This document shows, piece after piece, positions 8,032 to 15,944 of a stretch of 64,000 nucleotides of DNA. The position numbers were made by a program, and so were the translations under genes. This DNA comes from Propionivibrio dicarboxylicus (GTDB lineage Bacteria > Pseudomonadota > Gammaproteobacteria > Burkholderiales > Rhodocyclaceae), in contig NZ_FNCY01000008.1 of assembly GCF_900099695.1 (NCBI RefSeq), forward strand, positions 88,785-152,784, in the 5' to 3' direction. Every line of letters begins with the position of its first letter. Within the stretch, counting starts at the first letter, position 1. Below the pieces are notes generated by a model that did not search any database, was not told the origin of the DNA, and saw only the letters and a program-made list of their open reading frames with translations.

Positions 8032-8919
8032 ATGACTACCTCTTCAAAACCTAGCGTCGCATCCGTTCTGGCTCGTCCGTCCGGCGGCTTCGCCATGCTG
8101 GCTGTCGATCAGCGCGAGGCGATGCGCCTGATGTTTGCCGCCGCCGGCGCCAAGCCGCCGGTCGAGGATCGCGTGCTGACCGATTTCAAGGTGACGGCGG
8201 CGGAAATCCTCTCGCCCTATGCCTCGGCGATTCTCGCCGACAAGCAGTTCTGCTTCGACCAGATCGTGGCCGCCAAGGTGTTGGCGCCGCAGTGCGCGCT
8301 GATCGCGGCGGCCGACGAGTTCCTGCCCGGCAACGGCATTCCGGTCGACGATGTGTGCATCGACGAGGCCGTCAGCCCGGCCGAAGTGCGCAACGCCGGT
8401 GCCAAGGCCATGAAGCTGCTGGTGTTGTGGCGTCCGGACGAGCCCGCCGAAAAGCGGCTGGCGATGGTCGAGGACTTTGTGGCGCGCTGCCGTTCGGCCG
8501 GCCTCGTCAGCATCATCGAGCCGGTCGTTCGCCCGCCGCGGCGCGGCTGGGCCTTCGACCGTGAAGCGGCGATCATCGCCGCCGCCAAGGAATTGGGGGG
8601 CACCGGCGCCGACCTGTACAAGGCGGAAATGCCGTTCGGCGGCAAAGGCGCCGAGCGGGATCTGCTTAACGCCGCGAAGCAGCTCAACGACCAGATCCGC
8701 ATGCCGTGGGTCATCCTGTCTTCGGGCGTGCCGGCCGACATTTTCGGGCGTTCCGTGCGCATCGCCATGGCTGCCGGCGCATCCGGCTTCCTCGCTGGCC
8801 GTGCCGTCTGGGCTTCGGTGATCGGCGCCGACGACGTGCGCACTATGCTCCACGACGTTTCGGTGCCGCGCCTCAAGCGTCTCGGCGAGATCGTCGACGA
8901 GGGCATGGCCCGTCGCTGA
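8032..8919 (+). CDS. yihT: Class I aldolase, YihT-like (sulfofructose-phosphate aldolase family)
   Basis: Cleaves a phosphorylated ketose into dihydroxyacetone phosphate and a C3 aldehyde. The protein is close to E. coli YihT as I remember it: [42 protein letters not shown], and the Schiff-base Lys near residue 197 in DLYKAEMP all match. The AGRAVWAS segment, whose Arg contacts the sulfonate in YihT, is retained. The LacD tagatose-1,6-bisphosphate aldolases are the nearest alternative. The ATG at 8032 is preferred over an upstream ATG in the same frame because CAGGAGTAACC lies just before it and the family begins here. It follows the kinase by 45 bp. Confidence 0.85.
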   Translation: MTTSSKPSVASVLARPSGGFAMLAVDQREAMRLMFAAAGAKPPVEDRVLTDFKVTAAEILSPYASAILADKQFCFDQIVAAKVLAPQCALIAAADEFLPGNGIPVDDVCIDEAVSPAEVRNAGAKAMKLLVLWRPDEPAEKRLAMVEDFVARCRSAGLVSIIEPVVRPPRRGWAFDREAAIIAAAKELGGTGADLYKAEMPFGGKGAERDLLNAAKQLNDQIRMPWVILSSGVPADIFGRSVRIAMAAGASGFLAGRAVWASVIGADDVRTMLHDVSVPRLKRLGEIVDEGMARR

Positions 8920-8975
8920 AGGTTCTTTCTTTCCAGCATCACTTGCTTTGAGTCAGCTTTAGAGGGAGGGTTGTC

Positions 8976-9983
8976 GTGTCAGCAATCACCAAAGTGGTAT
9001 TCACGGAAATCGGCCAAGTCGCCACGGAGAAAGTCGACGAGCCGTTACCCGCGTTGAAAGCGAACGAAGTCCGCATCGCGCCGGCGTATCTCGGCGTCTG
9101 CGGTTCCGATCTGCACGTGTTGGGCGGCGGCCATCCGTTCGCCAAGCCGCCGATCGTCACCGGGCATGAAATCTCGGCGGTGGTCACCGAAGTCGGCGCC
9201 GAGGTCACGAATACGGCAGTCGGCGATCACGTCGTCGTCGATCCGATCATGGCCTGCATGAATTGCCGCGCCTGCCGCAACAAACGCTACAACCTGTGCG
9301 AACCGCCGCAGGTCGCCGGTTTCCGGGCGCCGGGGTTCGGCCGCTCGTCGCACGTCGTTCCGGCGCGCAATATCCACGTCGCGCCGAAGTCGCTGCCGCT
9401 CGAAGTGCTGGCGTTCGCCGAGCCGGCGGCCTGCGCACATCATTGCGTCAATCGCCTGCCGGTCGATGCGCGGGAGATCGTCCTGGTCATCGGCGCCGGA
9501 ACGATCGGCCTGTCGGTGGTGCAGGCGTTGCGCATCATGGGCGCCGGCCATATCACGGTCATCGAGCCGGATGCACGCAAGCGCCAGCTCGCGCTCAAGC
9601 TTGGCGCGCACCGCGCCATGGCGCCCGGCGAACTTGCGGCCGACGAGCGCTTTACCGGGGTCATCGACATCGTCGCCGCGCAGGCGACGATCACCGAAGC
9701 CTGCACCAAGGTCGTGGCGGGCGGCACGGTAATCTGCATGGGCGTGCCGAACGGGCCGCGTGAAATTCCGCTGCCGAGCATGCAGCGTTTCGAGCGCGAT
9801 CTGTTGAGCACCGGCATGTACGTGCCCGACGACTTCGATGCCGTGATCGGCTGGCTCGCCGATGGCCGTTTCGATACCTCGGACCTGATCACCGACGTGG
9901 TCTCCGTCGAGGAAGCGCCGGTCGCCTACGCCAAGGCCAAGGAGCCGACCTCGATCAAGGTTCTCATCAAGTTCCCTTCCTGA
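8976..9983 (+). CDS. Zinc-dependent alcohol dehydrogenase (MDR family)
   Basis: NAD(P)-dependent oxidation of a polyol or alcohol, or the reverse. Catalytic zinc ligands lie in LGVCGSDLH and TGHEIS. The structural zinc site has four Cys in CMNCRACRNKRYNLC. The cofactor loop is VIGAGTIGLSVVQAL. It starts with GTG at 8976 behind a GAGGGAGG ribosome site. It resembles sorbitol, threonine and galactitol dehydrogenases. E. coli yih has no such gene, so it may feed a polyol into this pathway, possibly replacing the missing isomerase (YihS-like) by oxidising an alcohol to the ketose that the kinase uses. The substrate is unknown. Confidence 0.82.
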   Translation: MSAITKVVFTEIGQVATEKVDEPLPALKANEVRIAPAYLGVCGSDLHVLGGGHPFAKPPIVTGHEISAVVTEVGAEVTNTAVGDHVVVDPIMACMNCRACRNKRYNLCEPPQVAGFRAPGFGRSSHVVPARNIHVAPKSLPLEVLAFAEPAACAHHCVNRLPVDAREIVLVIGAGTIGLSVVQALRIMGAGHITVIEPDARKRQLALKLGAHRAMAPGELAADERFTGVIDIVAAQATITEACTKVVAGGTVICMGVPNGPREIPLPSMQRFERDLLSTGMYVPDDFDAVIGWLADGRFDTSDLITDVVSVEEAPVAYAKAKEPTSIKVLIKFPS

Positions 9984-10010
9984 TTTATCCGTGACGCAAA
10001 GGACATCGAA

Positions 10011-11429
10011 ATGAATACTTCCACGTATCGTATCCGCCGTCCGCAGGATGTCGTTGATCTCGTCAACGAGCACCCGGCGCTCAACACTTCGATCGGCATC
10101 GTGCTGATCGCGCTCGGCGGCATCCTGATCGACGCTTATCAGGCCGCGATGATCGGCTTCGGCAACAAGTACATCGCCGCGCAGTTCGGCATCTCGCAGG
10201 GGCTGGCGGCGACCATCAACGCCTCGGTGCTGGTTGCGGCGCTGATCGGCGGCCTGCTGGCCAACCGGATCATCAATTCGGTCGGCCAGAAACGCGCCTT
10301 CCTGATCGGCATGGGAATGTGCACCGTCGGCGCCGCCGCCGTCGCGGTGACGCCGGACATCTGGTGGCTGTTGGCCTGCCGCGTCATCATGGGGATCGGC
10401 CTCGGCATTGACTTCCCCTTGGCGACGAGCGCCGTCGCGGAACTGCGCGGCAGCACCTCGAAAAAGTCGGGCACCTCGGTCAACCTGTGGCAGATGGGCT
10501 GGTACCTGTCGACGACGGTGGTCTTCGCCGTCCTGCTGACGCTCAATTCCGTCGCGATCCCCGAAGCGGCGCTCTGGCGCTATGGCATCGGCATTGGCGG
10601 CGCGTTCGCCGTCCTCATCATGATCCTGCGCTACGTCTTCATCGGCGAGTCGGCGATGTGGGCGGCGCGGGCGAACCGCTTCGACGAGGCCTGCAAGATT
10701 CTCAAAAAGCGCCATGGCGTCGACGCCGTCGTTGCCGAAAACATTACGTCGGAGGCGGAATCCTCGGTCAAGATGCACGGTGCCTACGGCGTGTTGTTCA
10801 ACAAAAAATACCGCCAGCGCACCATCCTCGGCTGTGTCGTGGCGACGATGCAGGCTTGGCAATACAACGCGGTCGGCGTCTATCTGCCGCTGACGCTGGC
10901 CGGCATCCTGGCCGGCGGGCTGACCAGCGCATTGTCAGGGTCGGCTGCGGTCAACGCGTTGTGCGGCGTCACGGGCGGGGCGATCGGCTCGGTGATCGTG
11001 CGCCGCTTCGGTTCCCGCCGCCAGTCGATGGTCGGTTTCGGGCTGGTGTTCCTCGCACTGCTGATCCTGGGTTCATTCGGGAAAGAAAACCCAATGCTGG
11101 CGCTGGCGCTGCTCGGGTCGATCATCTTCTTCCATTCCGCGGGGCCGGGCGGCCTCGGCATGACGATCGCCACGCTTTCCTATCCGCCGAGCATCCGGCC
11201 GGCCGGTGTCGGCTTCGCCCGCGCCATCATGCGGACCGGCGCGATCGCGGGCCTCATCCTGTGGCCCATCGTCTGGCAGACCTACAAGACCGACGCCTTC
11301 TACCTGCTCTCGGCGGTGCCGCTCATCGGCTTCCTGACCTGTGCCTTGATCCACTGGGAACCGATCGGTGCCAACGTCGATGCGGAAGACGCCGAAGTGC
11401 TTTCCGAAGTGACGGCGGAGGAGAAGTAA
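10011..11429 (+). CDS. MFS transporter, sugar porter-like
   Basis: Inner-membrane carrier with about twelve hydrophobic segments, 472 residues. The first half shows the MFS loop motif in altered form (GGLLANRIINSVGQKRAF) and MGIGLGIDFPLATSAVAEL. A long hydrophilic loop follows helix 6 (MWAARANRFDEACKILKKRHG), as in sugar porters. Its position inside the kinase-aldolase operon makes it the likely importer of the operon's substrate. The stop codon is one base before the next start. Confidence 0.82.
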   Translation: MNTSTYRIRRPQDVVDLVNEHPALNTSIGIVLIALGGILIDAYQAAMIGFGNKYIAAQFGISQGLAATINASVLVAALIGGLLANRIINSVGQKRAFLIGMGMCTVGAAAVAVTPDIWWLLACRVIMGIGLGIDFPLATSAVAELRGSTSKKSGTSVNLWQMGWYLSTTVVFAVLLTLNSVAIPEAALWRYGIGIGGAFAVLIMILRYVFIGESAMWAARANRFDEACKILKKRHGVDAVVAENITSEAESSVKMHGAYGVLFNKKYRQRTILGCVVATMQAWQYNAVGVYLPLTLAGILAGGLTSALSGSAAVNALCGVTGGAIGSVIVRRFGSRRQSMVGFGLVFLALLILGSFGKENPMLALALLGSIIFFHSAGPGGLGMTIATLSYPPSIRPAGVGFARAIMRTGAIAGLILWPIVWQTYKTDAFYLLSAVPLIGFLTCALIHWEPIGANVDAEDAEVLSEVTAEEK

Positions 11430-11430
11430 G

Positions 11431-12315
11431 ATGACGACAACTACGTGGCCGGGATCGATCGGCTTCATCGGGCTGGGCGCCATGGGCGGCGCCGTCGCGC
11501 AGCGGCTGTCGAGCGCCTGGAAGCTCAAGGTCTTTGATCTTTCACCCGCGGCCGTCGAAGCCATCGGCAAGTTCGGCGCGGTCGCTTGCGCCAGCCCAGC
11601 GGAGGCCATGGCCGGGGCTGCGGTGGTGTTCTCCTGCCTGCCAACGCCGGAACTCGTCGAAGCGTTCTGGACTGAGAACGGCAAGCATCTTGGCGATGGC
11701 GCGATCGCCGTCGATCTCTCGACGATCGACCCGGCGACCTCGCGACGCGTGGCGACGCTGATCGAGCGGCAAGCCGGCGCCAAATTCGTCGCCTGCACGA
11801 TGGGCAAGACGCCGGCGATGGCCCGCGAGGGGAAAATTCCGGTGTTTGTCGGCGGCGACGCCGCTGCCGTCGAGAAGCTGCGCCCGGTCCTGGCCGTGAT
11901 GGCTAACGCCGTGTTCGACATGGGATCGGTCGAGGGCGCGACGATGTTCAAGCTGATCTCCAATCTGATCGGCATGACCAACCTGGCCGTCCTCGCCGAA
12001 GGCCACCTGCTCGCGCAGGCAGCCGGGATCGATCCCGCGACCTACATGGAGGCGTTGCGCACGACGGGCGGTTGGTCGGTCCAGGCCGACATCCGCCTCA
12101 AGTGGATGATGGAGCGCGACTTCGCGCCGCGCTTCGCGGTCGACCTCGCGGCCAAGGACCTGCGCCTGTCGGTCAATGCGGCGGCGCAGTGGGGTATTCC
12201 GACGCCGGTCGCGGCGGCCGGCCTGTCGGTGTTCTCGCTGGCGCATGCCGCCGGACTCGGGGCGAAGGACGCGGCGGCGATCGTCGAGCCGCTCACGCCG
12301 AAGGTCAAGGTGTAA
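11431..12315 (+). CDS. Beta-hydroxyacid dehydrogenase family reductase, YihU-like
   Basis: NAD(P)H-dependent reductase of the 3-hydroxyisobutyrate dehydrogenase family, 294 residues. The nucleotide fold is GFIGLGAMGG and the catalytic Lys near residue 174 lies in FKLISN. In the yih pathway the counterpart YihU reduces sulfolactaldehyde, the second aldolase product. As I recall, YihU binds sulfonate through Arg123, Asn174 and Ser178. The aligned residues here look like Lys (in MGKTPAMA, residue 126), Ser (in KLISN) and Gly. This points to a different C3 aldehyde, such as lactaldehyde, glyceraldehyde or tartronate semialdehyde. It starts two bases after the preceding MFS stop. Confidence 0.82.
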   Translation: MTTTTWPGSIGFIGLGAMGGAVAQRLSSAWKLKVFDLSPAAVEAIGKFGAVACASPAEAMAGAAVVFSCLPTPELVEAFWTENGKHLGDGAIAVDLSTIDPATSRRVATLIERQAGAKFVACTMGKTPAMAREGKIPVFVGGDAAAVEKLRPVLAVMANAVFDMGSVEGATMFKLISNLIGMTNLAVLAEGHLLAQAAGIDPATYMEALRTTGGWSVQADIRLKWMMERDFAPRFAVDLAAKDLRLSVNAAAQWGIPTPVAAAGLSVFSLAHAAGLGAKDAAAIVEPLTPKVKV

Positions 12316-12401
12316 CCTCTCACCGGGCAAACGCAGGCGCCGGTCTCTCGTGCGCTCGCCCGGCGGGGTTGCAATGAACGATTTGCCAAGGGAGGTTTGT
12401 C

Positions 12402-13781
12402 GTGACTGACCATCGCAATTCTGTACCAACTGATGGCTTGAGCGGGGCCGCCATGCGCAAGGTCGTCGCTGCAAGCTTTGCCGGCGCGATGCTCGAATGG
12501 TACGACTTCTTCGTATTCGGCACGGCGTCCGGTCTGGTCTTCGGGCGCCTGTTCTTTGCCCAGTCCGATCCGATGATGGGCATCATCGCAGCGTTTGCAA
12601 CCTTCGGCGTCGGCTTCTTTGCCCGTCCGATCGGTGGCATCGTCTTCGGCCATTTCGGCGACCGGGTCGGCAGGAAAGTGACACTGATCTGGACGCTGCT
12701 GATCGTCGGGCTATCGACGTTTCTCATCGGGTTGCTGCCGACCTATGACGAAGTCGGCGTGCTGGCGCCGATCCTGCTGGTTCTCCTGCGTATCGTCCAG
12801 GGCTTCGGCCTCGGTGGCGAGTACGGCGGCGCCGCGCTGATGACCATCGAGTCGTCGCCGCAGTCGCGGCGCGGCTTCATGGGCTCCTTGCCGCAAGCCG
12901 CGGCATCGGCGGGAATCATGCTGGCGACCGGCGTCTTCTCGCTGTGCAACTGGCTGCTCAGCGAGAGCCAGTTCATGCTTTGGGGCTGGCGGATTCCGTT
13001 CCTGCTGTCGATCGTGATGCTGATCGTCGGCATGTATATCCGGGTGCATGTCGAGGAAACCGGCGACTTCCAGCGGGCGCACCGTGCGCTGGCACGTTCC
13101 GCCGACGCCGAGGGCGAGCGGCCGAAGGAATCGCTGCCGATCGTCGAATTGTTCCGCCGCCATCCGAAGAACATTCTTCTGGCGCTCGGTGCGCGCTTGG
13201 CCGAGACCGTGTCGTCGAACGCGATCAACGCCTTCGGTATTGCCTACATCTCGAGCCAACTCGGCATGGGGCGCCAAGTGCCCTTGACCGGGATGCTGAT
13301 CGCCTCGGCGGTCGGCATCGTCCTGTGCCCGGTGATCGGTCGCCTCTCCGACCGCTGGGGCCAGAAACCGATCTATCTGGCGGGTGCGGCGTTCTGCGCC
13401 GTGTTCATCTTCCCGTTCTTCAACCTGCTGGCGACGAAGGACATCCATGTCATCTGGGCGGCGCTGATCGTCGCCTACCTCATGGGGCCGACGTCGATGT
13501 TCGCCGTCCAGCCGACGATGTTCTCGCGCATGTTCGGGACGCGGGTCCGCTACACCGGCCTGTCTTTCGCCTACCAGTTCTCGGCCATTCTCGGCGGCTT
13601 GACGCCGCTGATCGCCTCATCGCTGCTGGCGATGAACGGCGGCCGGCCGTGGTTCGTCGCCGGATATCTCGCGGCAATCTCCACGATTTCCTTCGTCTGC
13701 GTCTGCCTGATCAAGCCGCATCAGGAGATCGATGGGCATGCCGTGCCGAGCGTCGTCGGCGCAACATCTACCGGGAAATAG
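12402..13781 (+). CDS. MFS transporter, metabolite:H+ symporter (MHS/ShiA-like) family
   Basis: Twelve-helix carrier of 459 residues. The typical MHS start ASFAGAMLEWYDFFVFG and the loop FGHFGDRVGRKV are present, followed by GFGLGGEYGGAALMTIES. This family imports carboxylates and related compounds (shikimate, alpha-ketoglutarate, dicarboxylates), so it may handle an acidic substrate or export the reduced C3 product. It starts with GTG at 12402 behind GGGAGG. A second carrier in one operon suggests separate import of substrate and export of product, as proposed for yih (YihO/YihP). Confidence 0.82.
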   Translation: MTDHRNSVPTDGLSGAAMRKVVAASFAGAMLEWYDFFVFGTASGLVFGRLFFAQSDPMMGIIAAFATFGVGFFARPIGGIVFGHFGDRVGRKVTLIWTLLIVGLSTFLIGLLPTYDEVGVLAPILLVLLRIVQGFGLGGEYGGAALMTIESSPQSRRGFMGSLPQAAASAGIMLATGVFSLCNWLLSESQFMLWGWRIPFLLSIVMLIVGMYIRVHVEETGDFQRAHRALARSADAEGERPKESLPIVELFRRHPKNILLALGARLAETVSSNAINAFGIAYISSQLGMGRQVPLTGMLIASAVGIVLCPVIGRLSDRWGQKPIYLAGAAFCAVFIFPFFNLLATKDIHVIWAALIVAYLMGPTSMFAVQPTMFSRMFGTRVRYTGLSFAYQFSAILGGLTPLIASSLLAMNGGRPWFVAGYLAAISTISFVCVCLIKPHQEIDGHAVPSVVGATSTGK

Positions 13782-13782
13782 T

Positions 13783-14706
13783 ATGGCAATTGTGTTCGAT
13801 CCGAATCCTTATCTGGCGGTCCGTCAGGCCTTCGACGCGCCTTGGCCGGGACGAAGGGGGCCGAGAATCGACTTGCGCTGCGGTGAACTCGCCGCGACGA
13901 TCTATCCCGAAGACGGCTGCCGCATCACTTCCCTGACAGCCTACGGGTTCGAGCTGTTGCGCCAGTGGAATCCGAACCGGCGCGCCTTCCAGTACGGCTG
14001 CTTCCCGATTGTTCCATGGGTCGGCCGGATGCGTGCCGGGATGCTTCGTTTTGCGGGCAAGGACTATTAATTGCCGGTCAACAAACCGCCGCACGCGCTG
14101 CACGGCACGGCGTGTTTCGGGGCGTGGCGGACGATTGCCGCGAACGGGACGATGGCCGAATTCGAGTTCGCCTTGGGTGATCCCTGGCCATGGGCGGGGC
14201 GTGTGACGCAACGGATCGAACTGGTGGACGACTCGCTCAACCTGACGCTCACCATTGAAACGGAAGGGGAACCCTTTCCGGCGGCGGCCGGCTGGCATCC
14301 GTGGTTCGCCAAATGGATCGGCGACGCCGCGTATGTGGCGACGGCGCCGGTCGGCAATGCTGGGGAGCGGTTGCAGGTTGCCTTCTCTGCGGATTGGCAA
14401 GAAGAGCCGCGCCCCGACGACCTACCGACCGGGCAGCGGATCGCGGTTTGCGAAGGGCCGTGGGATGACTGCTTCGGTTTCGACGACGGCCTCCAAGCCT
14501 CGCTCTCCTGGCCGGGAAAGATTCGGCTCGGCATGACTTCGCCGGCTTCACGGCTCGTGGTGTTCGACAAGCAGCCCGATGCGACCTGCGTCAATCCGAT
14601 GTCCGGGCCGCCGGATGGCGTGAATACCTGCCCACGACTCGTAACCATCCGTGATCCGCTAGTGGTGTCATCGGCGTTGAAATTTGTCCCGGAATATTCC
14701 AGGTAG
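13783..14706 (+). pseudogene. Aldose 1-epimerase (mutarotase) gene with in-frame stop
   Basis: The frame from ATG 13783 encodes a galactose-mutarotase-like protein of about 307 codons but is interrupted by TAA at 14068-14070. Before the stop it reads FPIVPWVGRMRAG...FAGKDY, and directly after it, in the same frame, LPVNKPPHALHG. Family members normally have an uninterrupted Y-x-LP-x-N...HALHG block, so a single CAA (Gln) to TAA change would explain the stop. The catalytic area (AGWHPWF, DDCFGF) survives downstream. A TTG at 14071 could restart translation but would lose the first third of the fold. Last gene of the operon, starting two bases after the MFS stop. A sequencing error or readthrough is possible. 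Confidence 0.75.
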
Positions 14707-15018
14707 AGAAATGGCCCTAGGTGGGCTAGGACTTGGTTAGTCCGTGCCTTGCCCTGTAGTTCGATATGGGACGGTTGAGGATGCAATAACACATTCGTCA
14801 TTGCGGTGAAGTTCGGTGCAGTGTTGAATCTGGATTGGGCGCCTTCTCGCCGTATACCCCTCATTTTTACTGTTTCGCTGTAAGCCTTGCTCCATGCAGC
14901 TTCCCGAGAGACGTATTACTTGGCGGTGTCGAAGTCGAGTCAAAGTCAATCCTCAACTTTTGAAAAGGTGAGGGGTCTTGCGATAGTTGCGCATAGTCAT
15001 TGGTATTTTCCAATACCC

Positions 15019-15174
15019 CTCGCACGGTATGTACGAGAACGTGCAGCCTACAAGGTGGGCTACGATAGCCCATCGCAATTTAGCAGTGAGTACAGCCGTC
15101 TATTTGGCGCGCCACCCAAGCGTGATATCAAGAGCCTTCGTAGCCAAGCGTTGCCTTTCGTCGCGTCGGCCTAA
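15019..15174 (+). pseudogene. Fragment of an AraC-family regulator (C-terminal helix-turn-helix)
   Basis: Only the last helix-turn-helix of an AraC/XylS-type regulator is present: [22 protein letters not shown] followed by APPKRDI matches the usual C-terminal motif. No sensor domain or first HTH precedes it in any frame. The region 14707-15018 holds no gene that I can support. This is a decayed regulator at the edge of the catabolic operon, next to the plasmid-like block. Confidence 0.6.
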
Positions 15175-15334
15175 GCCAGAATTCAGAGCAAAGGCCGACA
15201 AGGAGGAAAGCCGCTATTTGCTTTCAGGCCATCAGCGTTACAGCCCCCCCAGTTGTTGATCTGGAGGTCTAATTCTCACGTTCACAGGTTCAACTAGCTG
15301 ACCTTTGCAAGGCTCTATTGTTGAAGGTCAGCTC

Positions 15335-15583
15335 TTAAGCAGCAGAAAGAGCGGAGTTCAGGACACTGTGGGCAGGCGCCTGGGCGATGTTCGGTGCTTC
15401 GTTCAGGCTGGATAAGTAGACGTTCAAGAACGGCCAACCGTAGGCGACGACACCACTAAGAATCAGCAGTGGAACGGAAACAGCGAAAACGCCTGTCAGC
15501 AGCAGAGCCAGAGAAACGAGAGAAGCGGCCGTACGGCTTTCGGTCAGACGCTCCAACGACTTGATCAGGGGACTAGGGCTCAT
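15335..15583 (-). CDS. Small membrane protein of unknown function, 82 residues
   Basis: I do not recognise the family. The protein starts MSPSPLIKSLERLTESR, then has two hydrophobic stretches (SLVSLALLLTGVFAVSVPLL and SGVVAYGWPFLNVYL) and an Ala/Ser-rich tail. The ATG at 15583 is preferred over one seven codons upstream because AAAGGA lies six bases before it. An inverted repeat, AGCTGACCTT (15296-15305) with AAGGTCAGCT (15324-15333), lies just past its stop and may act as a terminator, although no T-run follows. Confidence 0.5.
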   Translation of the reverse strand: MSPSPLIKSLERLTESRTAASLVSLALLLTGVFAVSVPLLILSGVVAYGWPFLNVYLSSLNEAPNIAQAPAHSVLNSALSAA

Positions 15584-15860
15584 GGTAAATCCTTTCGTAG
15601 ACATTTAGGCTTTGTCGCATAGTGAAATACTTCACCATCTGACGGAAGCCATGTTATCGAGGATCCATCGAGGCGTCTGTTTTGATTCTGCGCGCCTTTT
15701 GTAGCCGCATGTAACATATGTCTTTTTACAAGTACAAATGTTAATTTTGTGCTTAGAGCACTTGTTGCCGATTCCGTTGAGTGAGGGATCTCCGTCTGCT
15801 TTGAAAGACGTTTTCCCGAGCAATGAACAGTGCTGAGATCAAGTTTGGTTGATTATCATT
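15584..15860. other. Gap before the recombinase, no gene seen
   Basis: The only frame here (minus strand, Lys/Cys-rich, about 63 codons) has no ribosome site or known motif. I see nothing else. Confidence 0.4.
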
Positions 15861-15884
15861 GCCTGATAACGTCTATTATCAGGC
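15861..15884. repeat. dif-like inverted repeat upstream of the recombinase gene
   Basis: GCCTGATAA and TTATCAGGC form perfect 9-bp arms around the 6-base centre CGTCTA. This arm/spacer geometry, with ATAA and TTAT flanking six bases, is that of Xer/dif core sites. It lies 60 bp before the tyrosine recombinase start and could be its recombination site. A T-rich tail (TTGCGTTTTT) follows, so a rho-independent terminator is the alternative reading. Confidence 0.5.
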
Positions 15885-15944
15885 TTGCGTTTTTATGTGT
15901 TTTTCCGCAAAATCGCCGTCAGGCACCCCTAAAATCACCTAAAG

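Noticed and set aside
8044-8853. 269-codon minus-strand frame opposite the aldolase
   Set aside because: Shadow of the YihT-like gene; no ribosome site or motif.
9045-10862. 605-codon open frame on the minus strand opposite the dehydrogenase and MFS genes
   Set aside because: Composed of Arg/Asp/His-rich low-complexity sequence typical of the antisense of GC-rich genes; no motif, and the + strand genes are clear.
15296-15333. Inverted repeat AGCTGACCTT/AAGGTCAGCT as an attachment site
   Set aside because: The 18-base loop and the position right after a gene stop favour a weak terminator; no second copy was found at the other end of the plasmid block.
15632-15823. 63-codon minus-strand frame rich in Lys and Cys
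   Set aside because: No ribosome site and no pattern of a known small protein.
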